From Actinomycetota bacterium (lineage in GTDB: Bacteria > Actinomycetota > Thermoleophilia > Gaiellales > Gaiellaceae), in NCBI GenBank assembly GCA_019236545.1, contig JAFAIV010000038.1, positions 1-12,021 on the forward strand: DNA of 12,021 nt, given 5' to 3'. The position numbers and the translations under genes are program-made. Below the pieces are notes generated by a model. The model worked only from the letters and a program-made list of their open reading frames with translations, did not search any database and was not told the origin of the DNA. This document shows, in pieces, positions 1 through 6,728 of this stretch (positions are counted from its first letter, which is position 1; every line of letters starts with the position of its first letter).

Positions 1-646
1 ACGTGCGGCGTCGTCGCCGAGCTCGTCCCGGCGGACATCGTCGAGGTGACGCTGCGCCTGCCCCCGCCGCTGGAGACGCCGCTCGCCGTCGAGCGGGACG
101 GCGACTCGGTGCGCGTTCGCGACGGCGACCGGCTCGTGGCGGAGGGAGGGCCGGCACGGCTCGACCTCGACCCGCCCGCGCCGCCGACGTTCGCGGAGGC
201 GGAGCGGCTCGCCGCCGCCCAGCCGGCGGATCCTCACCATCCGTTCCCGGGGTGCTTCGTATGCGGCCCCGCGCGCGAGCCGGGCGACGGGCTCGCGCTG
301 CGACCCGCGCCCGCGGGGGACGGCCTCGTCGCCGCGCCGTGGCGGCCGACCGGCGATCTCGAAGGCGAGCGCTTCGCCTGGGCGGCGCTGGACTGCCCGG
401 GCGCGTTCGCGGTCATGGGCGACTTCTCGCGGGGAATCAGCGTCCTCGGCCGGCTCACCGCACGCATCCTCGACGCGCCGCGGGCGGGGGGACGAGCTCG
501 TCGTGGTGGGCTGGCCCGCAGGCGAGGAGGGGCGGAAGCGGTACGCGGGGACGGCGCTCTACCGCGGCGATGACCTGCTCGCTTCGGCCATGGCCGTTTG
601 GATCATGGTCGACTCGGACCTACGCGACGACGCCAAGCCGTTATAG
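1..646 (+). pseudogene. Hotdog/thioesterase-like conserved protein, 5'-partial, frameshifted
   Basis: The reading frame is open from base 1 and has no start in the window, so the N-terminus lies to the left. Recognisable blocks are HPFPGCFVCGP and FAWAALDCPG, which I recall from an uncharacterised actinobacterial family related to PaaI-like hotdog thioesterases. After about base 491 the first frame turns into Arg/Gly-rich nonsense and stops at 573. The frame one base over instead reads DELVVVGWPAGEEGRKRY, then ALYRGDDLLASAMAVWI, and stops at TAG 644-646. Removing one G from the G6 run at 486-491 joins the two halves into one coherent protein. This is therefore either a real inactivating frameshift or a one-base sequencing/assembly error. 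The substrate is unknown. I am sure about the frameshift and moderately sure about the family. Confidence 0.75.
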
Positions 647-649
647 GTT
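644..649 (+). promoter_or_regulatory. Candidate -10 hexamer (TAGGTT) for the M32 carboxypeptidase gene
   Basis: TAGGTT ends 8 bases before the ATG at 658, so transcription would begin at or next to the start codon. No Shine-Dalgarno sequence lies in the gap. The hexamer includes the TAG stop codon of the upstream gene. No clear -35 element is visible. Confidence 0.4.
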
Positions 650-657
650 TTCCACAT

Positions 658-2160
658 ATGCAGGGTTCCTTCGACGAGCTCGTGCGGCGGCTCGGCGAGA
701 TCAGCGACGTGGAGAAGACGGCAGGGCTCCTCGGCTGGGACGAGGAGACCAAGATGCCGCCCCTCGGCGCCGACGCTCGGGCGGAGCAGCGCGCGACGCT
801 GACGCGGATCGCCCACGAGCTCCAGACCTCGCCGGAGCTCGGGGAGCTGCTCGAGCGGCTGCGCGGCTTCGAGGAGGAGCACGACCCGGAGTCGTTCGAG
901 GCGAGCGTCGTCCGCGTCGCGCGGCACGACTACGAGAAGGCCGTCCGGGTGCCGCCATCTCTCCGGGCCGAACGGGCCCGCTCGGGATCGCGCGGCTACC
1001 GCGCCTGGCTCGAGGCGCGCCGCCGCGACGACTACTCGATCCTCCTGCCGCACCTCGAGCACGGGCTCGAGCTCCTGCACGAGTACATCGCCTGCTTCGA
1101 CAGCGCCGACGACCCGTACGACGTCCTGCTCGACGACTACGAGCCGGGGATGAAGACGGCCGAGGTTGCGGAGGTCTTCTCCCGCCTGAAGCCTGAGCTG
1201 ATCGCGCTGGCGGCGTCCGTCCAGGAGCCGGTCGACGACTCGTGCCTGCGCGGGCACTTCGATGCCGCGGCGCAGCGGCGGTTCGCCCTGTCGGTGCTCG
1301 AGCGCTGGGGGATGGACGACGACGCCTGGCGCCTCGACGACACCGTCCACCCGTTCGCCGGCTCGCTCTCGCCGTCCGACATCCGCCTGACGACCAACTT
1401 CCACGAGGAGAACCTCGTCGGCCTGCTCTCGTGCATGCACGAGTTCGGGCACGGCATCTACGAGCGGCAGGTCGATCCCGCGTTCTTCCGGACGCCGCTC
1501 GCGCACGGCGTCTCGTCGGCGTTCCACGAGTCGCAGAGCCGACTCTGGGAGAACCTCGTCGGCCGCAACCTCGCCACGTGGCGGTTCCTCTACCCGGAGC
1601 TGCGCGACGCGTTCCCGCAGCAGTTCGCGCGCGTGCCCCTGGAGACGTTCCACCGCGCGCTGAACAAGGTCGAGCCGTCGCTGAAGCGGACGGACGCCGA
1701 CGAGGTCACGTACAGCCTCCACATCATCCTCCGCTTCGAGCTCGAGCGGGAGATGCTCGCCGGGACCGTGGCGCTGCGCGACCTGCCGGAGGCGTTCGAC
1801 GCGAAGCTCGAGGAGTACCTCGGCCTACGGCCGCGGGACGACGTCGAGGGCGTCATGCAGGACGTCCACTGGTCGGACATGAGCTTCGGCTACTTCCCGA
1901 CGTACGCGCTCGGGAACGTCATCTCCGTTCAGTTGTGGGAGCGGGCTGCGGCTGACCTCGGCAACCCGGAGGAGGCGTTCGAGCAGGGCGAGTTCGGGCC
2001 GCTGCGCGAGTGGCTCGGCGAGCACGTCCACCGTTGGGGCCGCACCTTCACGCCGCAGGAGCTGCTGGAGCGCGTCACCGGCTCGTCGCTCGACCCGGAG
2101 CCGTACCTCGCCTACCTCCGGCGGAAGCTCGAGCAGCTCTACGGGGTCTCTGTCGGCTGA
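658..2160 (+). CDS. M32 family (Taq-type) metallocarboxypeptidase
   Basis: This 500-residue protein has the length and motifs of peptidase family M32 (thermostable carboxypeptidase 1, Taq/Pfu type). Such enzymes are cytosolic zinc or cobalt enzymes that remove C-terminal amino acids from peptides. The metal site is HEFGH at residues 261-265, and the third ligand is Glu291 in HESQSRLWEN. The 26-residue spacing to Glu291 matches the family. Other M32 hallmarks are HPFAGSLSPSDIRLTTNF just before the metal site, EVTYSLHIILRFELE, and SFGYFPTYALGN near the C-terminus. No signal peptide is present. I chose ATG 658 over an in-frame ATG at 603, which would add residues overlapping the upstream gene; 658 also follows the TAGGTT hexamer at leaderless spacing. 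The gene converges on the minus-strand gene ending at 2167, with a 6-base gap. Confidence 0.96.
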   Translation: MQGSFDELVRRLGEISDVEKTAGLLGWDEETKMPPLGADARAEQRATLTRIAHELQTSPELGELLERLRGFEEEHDPESFEASVVRVARHDYEKAVRVPPSLRAERARSGSRGYRAWLEARRRDDYSILLPHLEHGLELLHEYIACFDSADDPYDVLLDDYEPGMKTAEVAEVFSRLKPELIALAASVQEPVDDSCLRGHFDAAAQRRFALSVLERWGMDDDAWRLDDTVHPFAGSLSPSDIRLTTNFHEENLVGLLSCMHEFGHGIYERQVDPAFFRTPLAHGVSSAFHESQSRLWENLVGRNLATWRFLYPELRDAFPQQFARVPLETFHRALNKVEPSLKRTDADEVTYSLHIILRFELEREMLAGTVALRDLPEAFDAKLEEYLGLRPRDDVEGVMQDVHWSDMSFGYFPTYALGNVISVQLWERAAADLGNPEEAFEQGEFGPLREWLGEHVHRWGRTFTPQELLERVTGSSLDPEPYLAYLRRKLEQLYGVSVG

Positions 2161-2166
2161 GCCGGC

Positions 2167-2334
2167 CTACGCCTCATCGGCGTGGCAGCTGCAGACGCGC
2201 TCGCCCATCCGCCGGCGCTCGTGCGGGAGCCCGCACCGCGCGCAGGTCGGCGGGAGCACGCGCGCGCGGACGAGCAGCGTGCGCATGAGCGTCGCCCAGA
2301 AGAGGCCGTAGAAGATGAGGATCGGGCCGTGCAT
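2167..2334 (-). CDS. Small membrane-anchored Cys-rich protein, unknown function
   Basis: This 55-residue protein starts MHGPILIFYG. It has one N-terminal hydrophobic segment (about residues 4-22), then a basic stretch and a C-terminal Cys cluster: CARC at 31-34 and CSCH at 48-51. The pattern C-x2-C plus C-x-C-H suggests a compact zinc-binding knuckle held at the membrane, but that is inference. I know similar unnamed small proteins from Thermoleophilia, with no assigned function. The frame could open further upstream, but those residues look non-protein-like and would overlap the divergent gene at 2393. No good Shine-Dalgarno sequence is visible. It is divergent from 2393-2623, with 58 bases between the starts, and convergent with the carboxypeptidase gene. 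Confidence 0.7.
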   Translation of the reverse strand: MHGPILIFYGLFWATLMRTLLVRARVLPPTCARCGLPHERRRMGERVCSCHADEA

Positions 2335-2379
2335 GTCGGAGTAATCGGTCGGGAGGGCCCGCCGGATTACCCCCTGGGC

Positions 2380-2385
2380 TAGAAT
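2380..2385 (+). promoter_or_regulatory. Candidate -10 hexamer (TAGAAT) for a leaderless GTG-start gene
   Basis: TAGAAT lies 7 bases before the GTG start at 2393. This is a near-consensus -10 at the spacing expected for transcription starting on the start codon. No Shine-Dalgarno sequence can fit between them. Confidence 0.5.
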
Positions 2386-2392
2386 CGGCCAT

Positions 2393-2623
2393 GTGAGCTG
2401 GCTGTACATCGCCCTGCTCGCGCTCGCCGTTGCTGTCGTGGTCGGCGCGGAGTGGCCGCGCCTCGAGGCGAAGGTCGGCGCTGAGCCCCGCCGCCGCAGG
2501 GAGCGGGCGAAGCGGAAGGCGGGCCTGCGGGTGGTGCGCGACGAGGCGGACGACTTCGCCGCGAGCGTCGAGCGCGACCTGGCGAACCTCCCGACGATCG
2601 ACGACCGCGAGCGGCGCCGCTAG
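2393..2623 (+). CDS. Small single-pass membrane protein, unknown function
   Basis: This 76-residue protein starts with GTG and has an N-terminal hydrophobic helix (about residues 3-19, LYIALLALAVAVVVGA). An Arg/Lys-rich region follows (residues 33-47), then an acidic, probably cytoplasmic tail. I do not recognise the family. The start is supported by the TAGAAT hexamer 7 bases upstream, and the helix begins directly after it. The stop TAG (2621-2623) abuts the stop of the opposing protease gene (2624-2626), giving tagcta with no gap. A second plus-strand frame overlapping it looks like shadow coding. Confidence 0.72.
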   Translation: MSWLYIALLALAVAVVVGAEWPRLEAKVGAEPRRRRERAKRKAGLRVVRDEADDFAASVERDLANLPTIDDRERRR

Positions 2624-5227
2624 CTACGGCGCGACGGTCACGGTGACCGTCGTCACCGTCGTGTTCGGCAGCACCGGCCCGACGTCCTCGTTGTTCTTCG
2701 TCTCCTGGTAGTCGGAGGCGGAGAGCGAAATCCGGTGAGTCCCCGGCGTCATCGTCGCCGTGTCGATCGAGACGATCCCGTGCTCGTACGAGAGCGGGAC
2801 GTGGCTGCCGTCGCGGACGGCGTCGAGCGAGCCGGGGTCGACGCCTGAGCCCGCGTCGCTCACCGCGAAGCGGATCGGCTGCCCGGCGCGGACGGCCGGG
2901 TCGAGGAGCCGGACCTTCGGCGGCGTCACGTCGTTGACCCAGTAGCGGAAGAGGAACGCGCCCGGCTTCGCCCCGCTCGGCGTGTCGAAGACGACGTCGT
3001 AGATGCCCGGCATGGGGAGGATGGCGGCGACGACCGGGTACGGCCGGCCGAGGCCGACGTAGGGGTTGTCGGTGGCCGGGATGCCCGGGTCGCCGACGAG
3101 CCGGTTCTCGTCGTCGTCCTTGACGATCCGCGGCGACACCTTCACGTCCGCGGCGTGCGTGAGGACGACGACGCCGAAGTTCGCGACCGGCCTGCGGAGG
3201 GTGATCTGGAAGACCTGCTCCGGCCCGCCGAGCGCGGTCGGGACGCCGGCCGCGATGGGGCCGTCGGGGAAGCGGTAGGCCGACACGCGCGAGGCCTTCC
3301 CGGCGGTGTCGCCGTGGTAGAGGCCGGGCGCGGTCAGCGTCGTATGCGGGTCGAGCTGGAGCTGCGGGATCTCGACGCGGAACCAGAGCGGAACGCGACG
3401 GACGTCCGTGCCGCGCGCAAGGACGACCCAGCCGGTGACGTCGCCCTCCTGCGCCGTCTTGGCGACGGCGGCCGTGATCCCGATCTGCGTCCCGGCGACG
3501 ACGGTGCCGGTGTCCGGCGTGACGTTCACACCGAGCGGCGCCGACTGGAGGCTCACCGTCACCGTCCACGGCTCGATCCCGCCGCCCGCATCGGAGACGA
3601 GGAGCTGCTTCGTCCCCACGAAGCCTCGCCGCACGAGCCCCCACGAGAGGTCGACCGGGTCGGTGAAGACGAGCGGCTGGTCGGCGTTGACGAGATCGAT
3701 GCGGCCGCCGCCCTCGCGCAGCGGGGACACCTCGGTCTGCGTCCCGGGCAGGTGGATCGCGTCGCCGGTCGACTCGAGCGCCGACTTGACCTGCTCGACA
3801 GTCCACGTCGGGTGCCGCTGCAGGAGCAGCGCCGCAGCGCCGGCGGTGTGCGGGGTCGCCATGCTCGTGCCGTCCCAGACGTCCCAGCCGCCGCGCGGGA
3901 TCGAGGAGAGGATCGACTCGCCTGGCGCGGTCACGTCCGGCTTCAGCAGGAGCGAGATCGGCGTCGGCCCGATCGAGGAGAAGTCGGCGATCTCGTCCGC
4001 CGCGCTGCCCGACCCGCCGGGGCTCGAGGCGGCGACCGCGATCGCGGAGGGCGCATTCGCCGGGGAGCTCACGGAGCCGTGGCCGGAGCTGTCGCCCTCG
4101 TTCCCGGCCGCCACGACCGGGACGACCCCGGCGGCGGCGGCGTTGTCGAGGGCCTGCACGACGACGTCCCGCGACGGCTCGATCTCGGACTCGCCGAGTG
4201 AGAGGTTGATGACGTTCATCCCGTCGGCGACGGCCTGGTCGATGCCCTTGGCGATCTCGGGCCCGTTGCCGTCGAGGCCGTAGTCCTTCGTCGGGACGGT
4301 GAGCACCTTGTAGTTGCCGAGGTACGCCTTCGGCGCCACGCCCGAGATGCGCACCTTCCCGACGGGGCCGCTCGCGAGGGTGTTGTAGTCCCCGGCCGCG
4401 ATCCCGGCGACGTGGGTCGCGTGGTCGGAGTAGGTCGGGTCGAACGGCGTCTTCGCGTACTTCCAGGTCGTCGACGGAGAGGGAAAGGCGCGCGCGACGA
4501 TCACCTTCGGTGTCGTGTACGCGGTGTTGCCCTTCGGGAAGCCGGCGGGATAGGCGAACCCGGTCGGGTCGAAGTACGGGTGGGTCTGGTCGACGCCGTC
4601 GTCGAGGATGGCGATCTTCACCCCCTGGCCGGCGGTGGAGAGGTCGGAGCCCCAGAGCGTCGTCGCGCCGATGAGAGCGGTCGGAGAGGCGGAGAGGCGG
4701 CCCGCGCGGACGGTCGCGACGCCGAGGTCGTGGTAGGCCGCGGCGGGCCAGACGGTCGCGCCGGGGATCCGGCTCAGCGCGCCGAGCTGGGAGCGGGGGA
4801 GGACGACGGAGAAGCCGTCGAGCGCGACCGCGTAGCGCCAACGCACGCGCGCCTGCGGGATCGCCCGCACGACGCGCGCCTGGAACGCCGTCTGCACGGC
4901 CGCGAGCGTGCGCAGGTACGAGACGGCCGCGGGCGTGCGGACGTTCACCGCGTGGTGGCCGCGCGCGGAGGCAAGCCCGCGGTCGAGGAGGATCGCCCGC
5001 GTCAGTGGTGCCTGCGGCAGCGTGACGACGACTTCGACGAGATCGCCCCCAGGCGAGCCCGCGGGCGCGGCCGCGCCGCCGGACGCGAGCAGCGCGAGAG
5101 CGGCCAGCAGGCCGCAGAGGGATGCGGGAACCAGGCGACGCAGCGCTTCCCATGGTACGCAGGAAGGAAGCCTCGTTCGGGGGCTGCGGCGCCGCCGCCG
5201 GCGGGCCGATGGTGAGGGTGCCGTCAT
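2624..5227 (-). CDS. Secreted S8 (subtilisin-like) serine protease
   Basis: This 867-residue secreted protease of family S8 has a complete catalytic set: Asp209 (ILDDGVD), His269 (DHATHVAG), oxyanion Asn376 (AAGNEGD) and Ser455 (WDGTSMATPHTAG). The N-terminus has a basic region with an RRRRRR run, a hydrophobic signal segment (about 32-56) and Ala-rich cleavage candidates. A propeptide-like region (about 62-160) precedes the catalytic domain (about 190-490). The roughly 370-residue C-terminal part looks all-beta and ends in a Thr/Val-rich tail, with no obvious membrane anchor or sorting motif. ATG 5227 has AGGAG 4 bases upstream; the frame stays open further upstream, but that adds only Arg/Ser-rich residues. 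It probably degrades or processes extracellular proteins. A longer overlapping frame on the same strand lacks all S8 motifs. Confidence 0.95.
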   Translation of the reverse strand: MTAPSPSARRRRRRSPRTRLPSCVPWEALRRLVPASLCGLLAALALLASGGAAAPAGSPGGDLVEVVVTLPQAPLTRAILLDRGLASARGHHAVNVRTPAAVSYLRTLAAVQTAFQARVVRAIPQARVRWRYAVALDGFSVVLPRSQLGALSRIPGATVWPAAAYHDLGVATVRAGRLSASPTALIGATTLWGSDLSTAGQGVKIAILDDGVDQTHPYFDPTGFAYPAGFPKGNTAYTTPKVIVARAFPSPSTTWKYAKTPFDPTYSDHATHVAGIAAGDYNTLASGPVGKVRISGVAPKAYLGNYKVLTVPTKDYGLDGNGPEIAKGIDQAVADGMNVINLSLGESEIEPSRDVVVQALDNAAAAGVVPVVAAGNEGDSSGHGSVSSPANAPSAIAVAASSPGGSGSAADEIADFSSIGPTPISLLLKPDVTAPGESILSSIPRGGWDVWDGTSMATPHTAGAAALLLQRHPTWTVEQVKSALESTGDAIHLPGTQTEVSPLREGGGRIDLVNADQPLVFTDPVDLSWGLVRRGFVGTKQLLVSDAGGGIEPWTVTVSLQSAPLGVNVTPDTGTVVAGTQIGITAAVAKTAQEGDVTGWVVLARGTDVRRVPLWFRVEIPQLQLDPHTTLTAPGLYHGDTAGKASRVSAYRFPDGPIAAGVPTALGGPEQVFQITLRRPVANFGVVVLTHAADVKVSPRIVKDDDENRLVGDPGIPATDNPYVGLGRPYPVVAAILPMPGIYDVVFDTPSGAKPGAFLFRYWVNDVTPPKVRLLDPAVRAGQPIRFAVSDAGSGVDPGSLDAVRDGSHVPLSYEHGIVSIDTATMTPGTHRISLSASDYQETKNNEDVGPVLPNTTVTTVTVTVAP
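2632..2659. terminator. Overlapping palindromes at a convergent gene end, possible terminator
   Basis: Ten-base arms at 2632-2641 and 2643-2652 form a perfect inverted repeat around one central base. A second inverted repeat, 8-base arms 2640-2647 and 2652-2659 with a 4-base loop, overlaps it, so the two folds exclude each other. They lie inside the last codons of the protease, in its Thr/Val-rich tail, just past the point where two genes meet. There is no U-tract. The terminator role is inference; Thr/Val codon repetition alone may explain part of the symmetry. Confidence 0.35.
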
Positions 5228-5300
5228 GGAGCTCCTGCGCCGCACAGGAGGTCTGCTCGCTCCACCGCCGCCGCTCGAGGAAGACGCTCGGGGGACACGC

Positions 5301-5561
5301 GTGGAGCAGAACGAGGTCGCGTTCCGGGCCCTTCGGGACGACGCCCTCTGGTGCGAGTGCGGCCGGCTGAGCTGCCGCACTCGCGTGCCCGTCCCCAGAA
5401 GCGAGTACGCCTGGCTCCGCGATTTCGCCGGCCGCTACCTGCTCGCGGCGGGACACGAGCGGCCGCATCAGGAGCGGATCGTCGACCGCGGCCGCGGCTG
5501 GGTCGTGGTCGAGTCGCCGGGCCCGCTGGGCGCGGCCCGCAGCGCCGCCGACCTCGTCTGA
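5301..5561 (+). CDS. Small conserved actinobacterial Cys/His protein, unknown function
   Basis: From GTG 5301 this is an 86-residue protein. It shows CECGRLSC (Cys18, 20, 25), a middle segment RSEYAWLRDFAGRYLLAAGHE, and a strand-like IVDRGRGWVVVE. I recall the pattern CEC...C...EY...F...PGHE...V from small unnamed actinobacterial proteins; their function is unknown. The three Cys and His52 could bind a metal, which is inference. GTG 5301 is preceded by GGGGGA about 6 bases upstream. An in-frame ATG at 5226 would add 25 residues with a poly-Pro stretch, but it would overlap the protease start codon on the other strand, so I prefer 5301. The tRNA gene follows 34 bases downstream. Confidence 0.7.
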   Translation: MEQNEVAFRALRDDALWCECGRLSCRTRVPVPRSEYAWLRDFAGRYLLAAGHERPHQERIVDRGRGWVVVESPGPLGAARSAADLV

Positions 5562-5579
5562 GGGCGATTCCCGCTGGGC

Positions 5580-5585
5580 TACACT
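5580..5585 (+). promoter_or_regulatory. Candidate -10 hexamer (TACACT) for tRNA-Leu
   Basis: TACACT, preceded by gggc, ends 10 bases before the first base of the tRNA. This suits a promoter giving a short 5' leader for RNase P to remove. The gggcTA context matches that of the hexamer at 2380. No clear -35 is seen. Confidence 0.45.
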
Positions 5586-5595
5586 GACCCTCCGC

Positions 5596-5679
5596 GCGGA
5601 TGTGGCGGAATTGGTAGACGCGCACGGTTCAGGTCCGTGTGGGGGTAACCCCGTGGAGGTTCAAGTCCTCTCATCCGCA
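5596..5679 (+). tRNA. tRNA-Leu (anticodon CAG)
   Basis: The acceptor strands are GCGGATG (5596-5602) and CATCCGC (5672-5678), with discriminator A at 5679. The anticodon stem CACGG/CCGTG closes a 7-base loop with anticodon CAG at 5630-5632, which reads the leucine codon CUG, a codon common in GC-rich genomes. A long variable arm (ggggg/cccc around 5641-5652) marks a class II tRNA. The T-arm is GGAGG-TTCAAGT-CCTCT (5655-5671). The 3' CCA is not encoded, so it must be added after transcription. No terminator with a U-tract follows. Confidence 0.98.
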
Positions 5680-5815
5680 TAGCCGGCGACTGCGCTCGAC
5701 GGACGCGAGCCTCCCTTCGATCCGCTGGCCCAACTCGAGAGGATCGCGTCGAGCTCCAGGAGCGCGACCCACACCGGCTCGAGCAGCCGGCCGCGAACCG
5801 CCACCCTCACGAACC

Positions 5816-6055
5816 TCAGCGCGGCCGGAGCCGGCCCTGGGCGATCTCGGCGAGCTCGCGGTCGCGCTCGGACTCCCAGTGGGCGCGCGCCGCGGCGCCG
5901 GCCTCGGATGCGGTCGCGAACACCTCGCCCGGCGGCGTCGCGCAGCCGAGCGGGCAGGCGTAGCGCCAGCCGCGGCCTTCCCGCCACACGACGCCCGGCC
6001 CGAGCTGGAGCGGGCCCTTGTGGCGCAGGCGGAGTCTCTTGGCGTCGGCGTCCAT
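5816..6055 (-). CDS. Small hypothetical protein with Cys pair, unknown function
   Basis: From ATG 6055 this is a 79-residue soluble protein. It has a basic start (MDADAKRLRLRHKG), a Trp/Tyr/Cys core (VVWREGRGWRYACPLGC, Cys34 and Cys38) and an amphipathic helix-like tail (EAGAAARAHWESERDRELAE). The amino acid make-up is protein-like, unlike the overlapping frames. I do not recognise the family. The start is uncertain: ATG 6055 has no Shine-Dalgarno sequence and sits 11 bases after a strong hairpin, while the best ribosome site nearby serves an out-of-frame ATG at 6108. An in-frame GTG at 6130 would add 25 residues. The 136 bases between this gene and the tRNA hold nothing I can support. Confidence 0.6.
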   Translation of the reverse strand: MDADAKRLRLRHKGPLQLGPGVVWREGRGWRYACPLGCATPPGEVFATASEAGAAARAHWESERDRELAEIAQGRLRPR

Positions 6056-6066
6056 CGGCAAAGGAA

Positions 6067-6087
6067 CGGGCGCCGCGTGGGCGCCCG
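6067..6087 (-). terminator. GC hairpin between two small minus-strand genes
   Basis: Perfect 8-base arms at 6067-6074 and 6080-6087 flank a 5-base loop. On the minus strand the hairpin is followed by ttccttt, a weak pyrimidine tract. It lies between the gene ending at 6146 and the start at 6055, so it could terminate the first gene. It would also sit in the leader of the second and could affect its translation. Confidence 0.4.
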
Positions 6088-6145
6088 CTCGGTCCCCTCG
6101 TGCCTCATGTCTCCTCCCGGGCTGCGGCACCCCGGAGGCGGCACG

Positions 6146-6430
6146 TCAAAGGAGTGGACGCACTCTAGTCGGTGGACGGCGCCGGTGCCGCGGGGACGCC
6201 TGACGAGATCTGACCATGGCGCGGCTTCGCGCGTTGAGCAGGTCGAGCGCGAGGACGACGACGACCCCCGAGATCGCCGCCACGATGATCGACGCGATCA
6301 GCGTGTCGGCGAGCTCCTGGCTGCCGCTGCCGAAGCAGATCGCCGCGAGGGGCGGCGCCAGGAGGGCGAGGGCGCCAAGGCCGCTGAAGAAGCTCGCGGC
6401 CGCCCATCGTGCGGTCGACCGTTGCTGCAT
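6146..6430 (-). CDS. Small two-pass membrane protein, unknown function
   Basis: This 94-residue protein from ATG 6430 has two predicted membrane helices: about residues 11-33 (FFSGLGALALLAPPLAAICFG) and 42-65 (TLIASIIVAAISGVVVVLALDLL). A strongly basic C-terminal tail (RSRQASPRHRRRPPTRVRPLL) should stay in the cytoplasm, placing both ends inside. I do not recognise the family. No clear ribosome site precedes the ATG; GGGAG is about 12 bases away. It is likely co-transcribed with the small genes upstream (6484-6935), all on the minus strand with short gaps. Confidence 0.6.
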   Translation of the reverse strand: MQQRSTARWAAASFFSGLGALALLAPPLAAICFGSGSQELADTLIASIIVAAISGVVVVLALDLLNARSRAMVRSRQASPRHRRRPPTRVRPLL

Positions 6431-6483
6431 GCCTGAAGCGTGCTCCCGGACGGCCGCGGGCGCGACCGTGTTTTCCCGACGGC

Positions 6484-6687
6484 CTACTGCGGGCGAGAGT
6501 CGAGCCGCGCCTCGAACGCCCGACGCAGGTGCTCGCCGGAGAGGTCGCGCTCGCGCGCCGGCGGGGGCGGCGGCGGCTCGACGCGGGCGACGCTCAGCAC
6601 CTCGCCCAGCCGCTCGCCGTGCAGGCGCGCGTACGCCTCCTCCTCCCGGATCGGGGACTCCGACGAAGCGGGACGTCGACGGAACAC
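6484..6687 (-). CDS. Small charged hypothetical protein (FRRR N-terminus), unknown function
   Basis: This 67-residue protein begins FRRRPASSESPIREEEAYARLHGER, has a proline run PPPPPP (residues 38-43), and ends DLSGEHLRRAFEARLDSR. It is soluble, highly charged and probably partly disordered around the prolines. I recall short unnamed proteins of similar layout from Thermoleophilia. Two adjacent GTG codons (6690, 6687) could start it. GAGAGG lies 5 bases before the second, so I chose 6687. It is 41 bases downstream of the 68-residue gene and 53 bases upstream of the two-pass membrane protein gene, so one transcript is likely. Confidence 0.6.
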   Translation of the reverse strand: MFRRRPASSESPIREEEAYARLHGERLGEVLSVARVEPPPPPPARERDLSGEHLRRAFEARLDSRPQ

Positions 6688-6728
6688 CACGACCTCTCTA
6701 GCAGCAGCGCCCGACGGGCACAAGCGGC

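Noticed and set aside
559..1722. Minus-strand open frame antisense to the M32 carboxypeptidase
   Set aside because: Composition is the mirror of the real gene's third-position GC bias, with no recognisable motif.
2379..5468. Open minus-strand frame of 1029 codons overlapping the protease gene
   Set aside because: It is longer than the real gene but Arg/Pro/Gly-rich and has none of the S8 motifs. The catalytic Asp, His, Asn and Ser are all in the neighbouring frame, so this is a high-GC shadow.
5680..5815. Possible small minus-strand gene between the 79-residue gene and the tRNA
   Set aside because: Two frames look partly protein-like, but both run into the tRNA gene and neither has a clear start or ribosome site.
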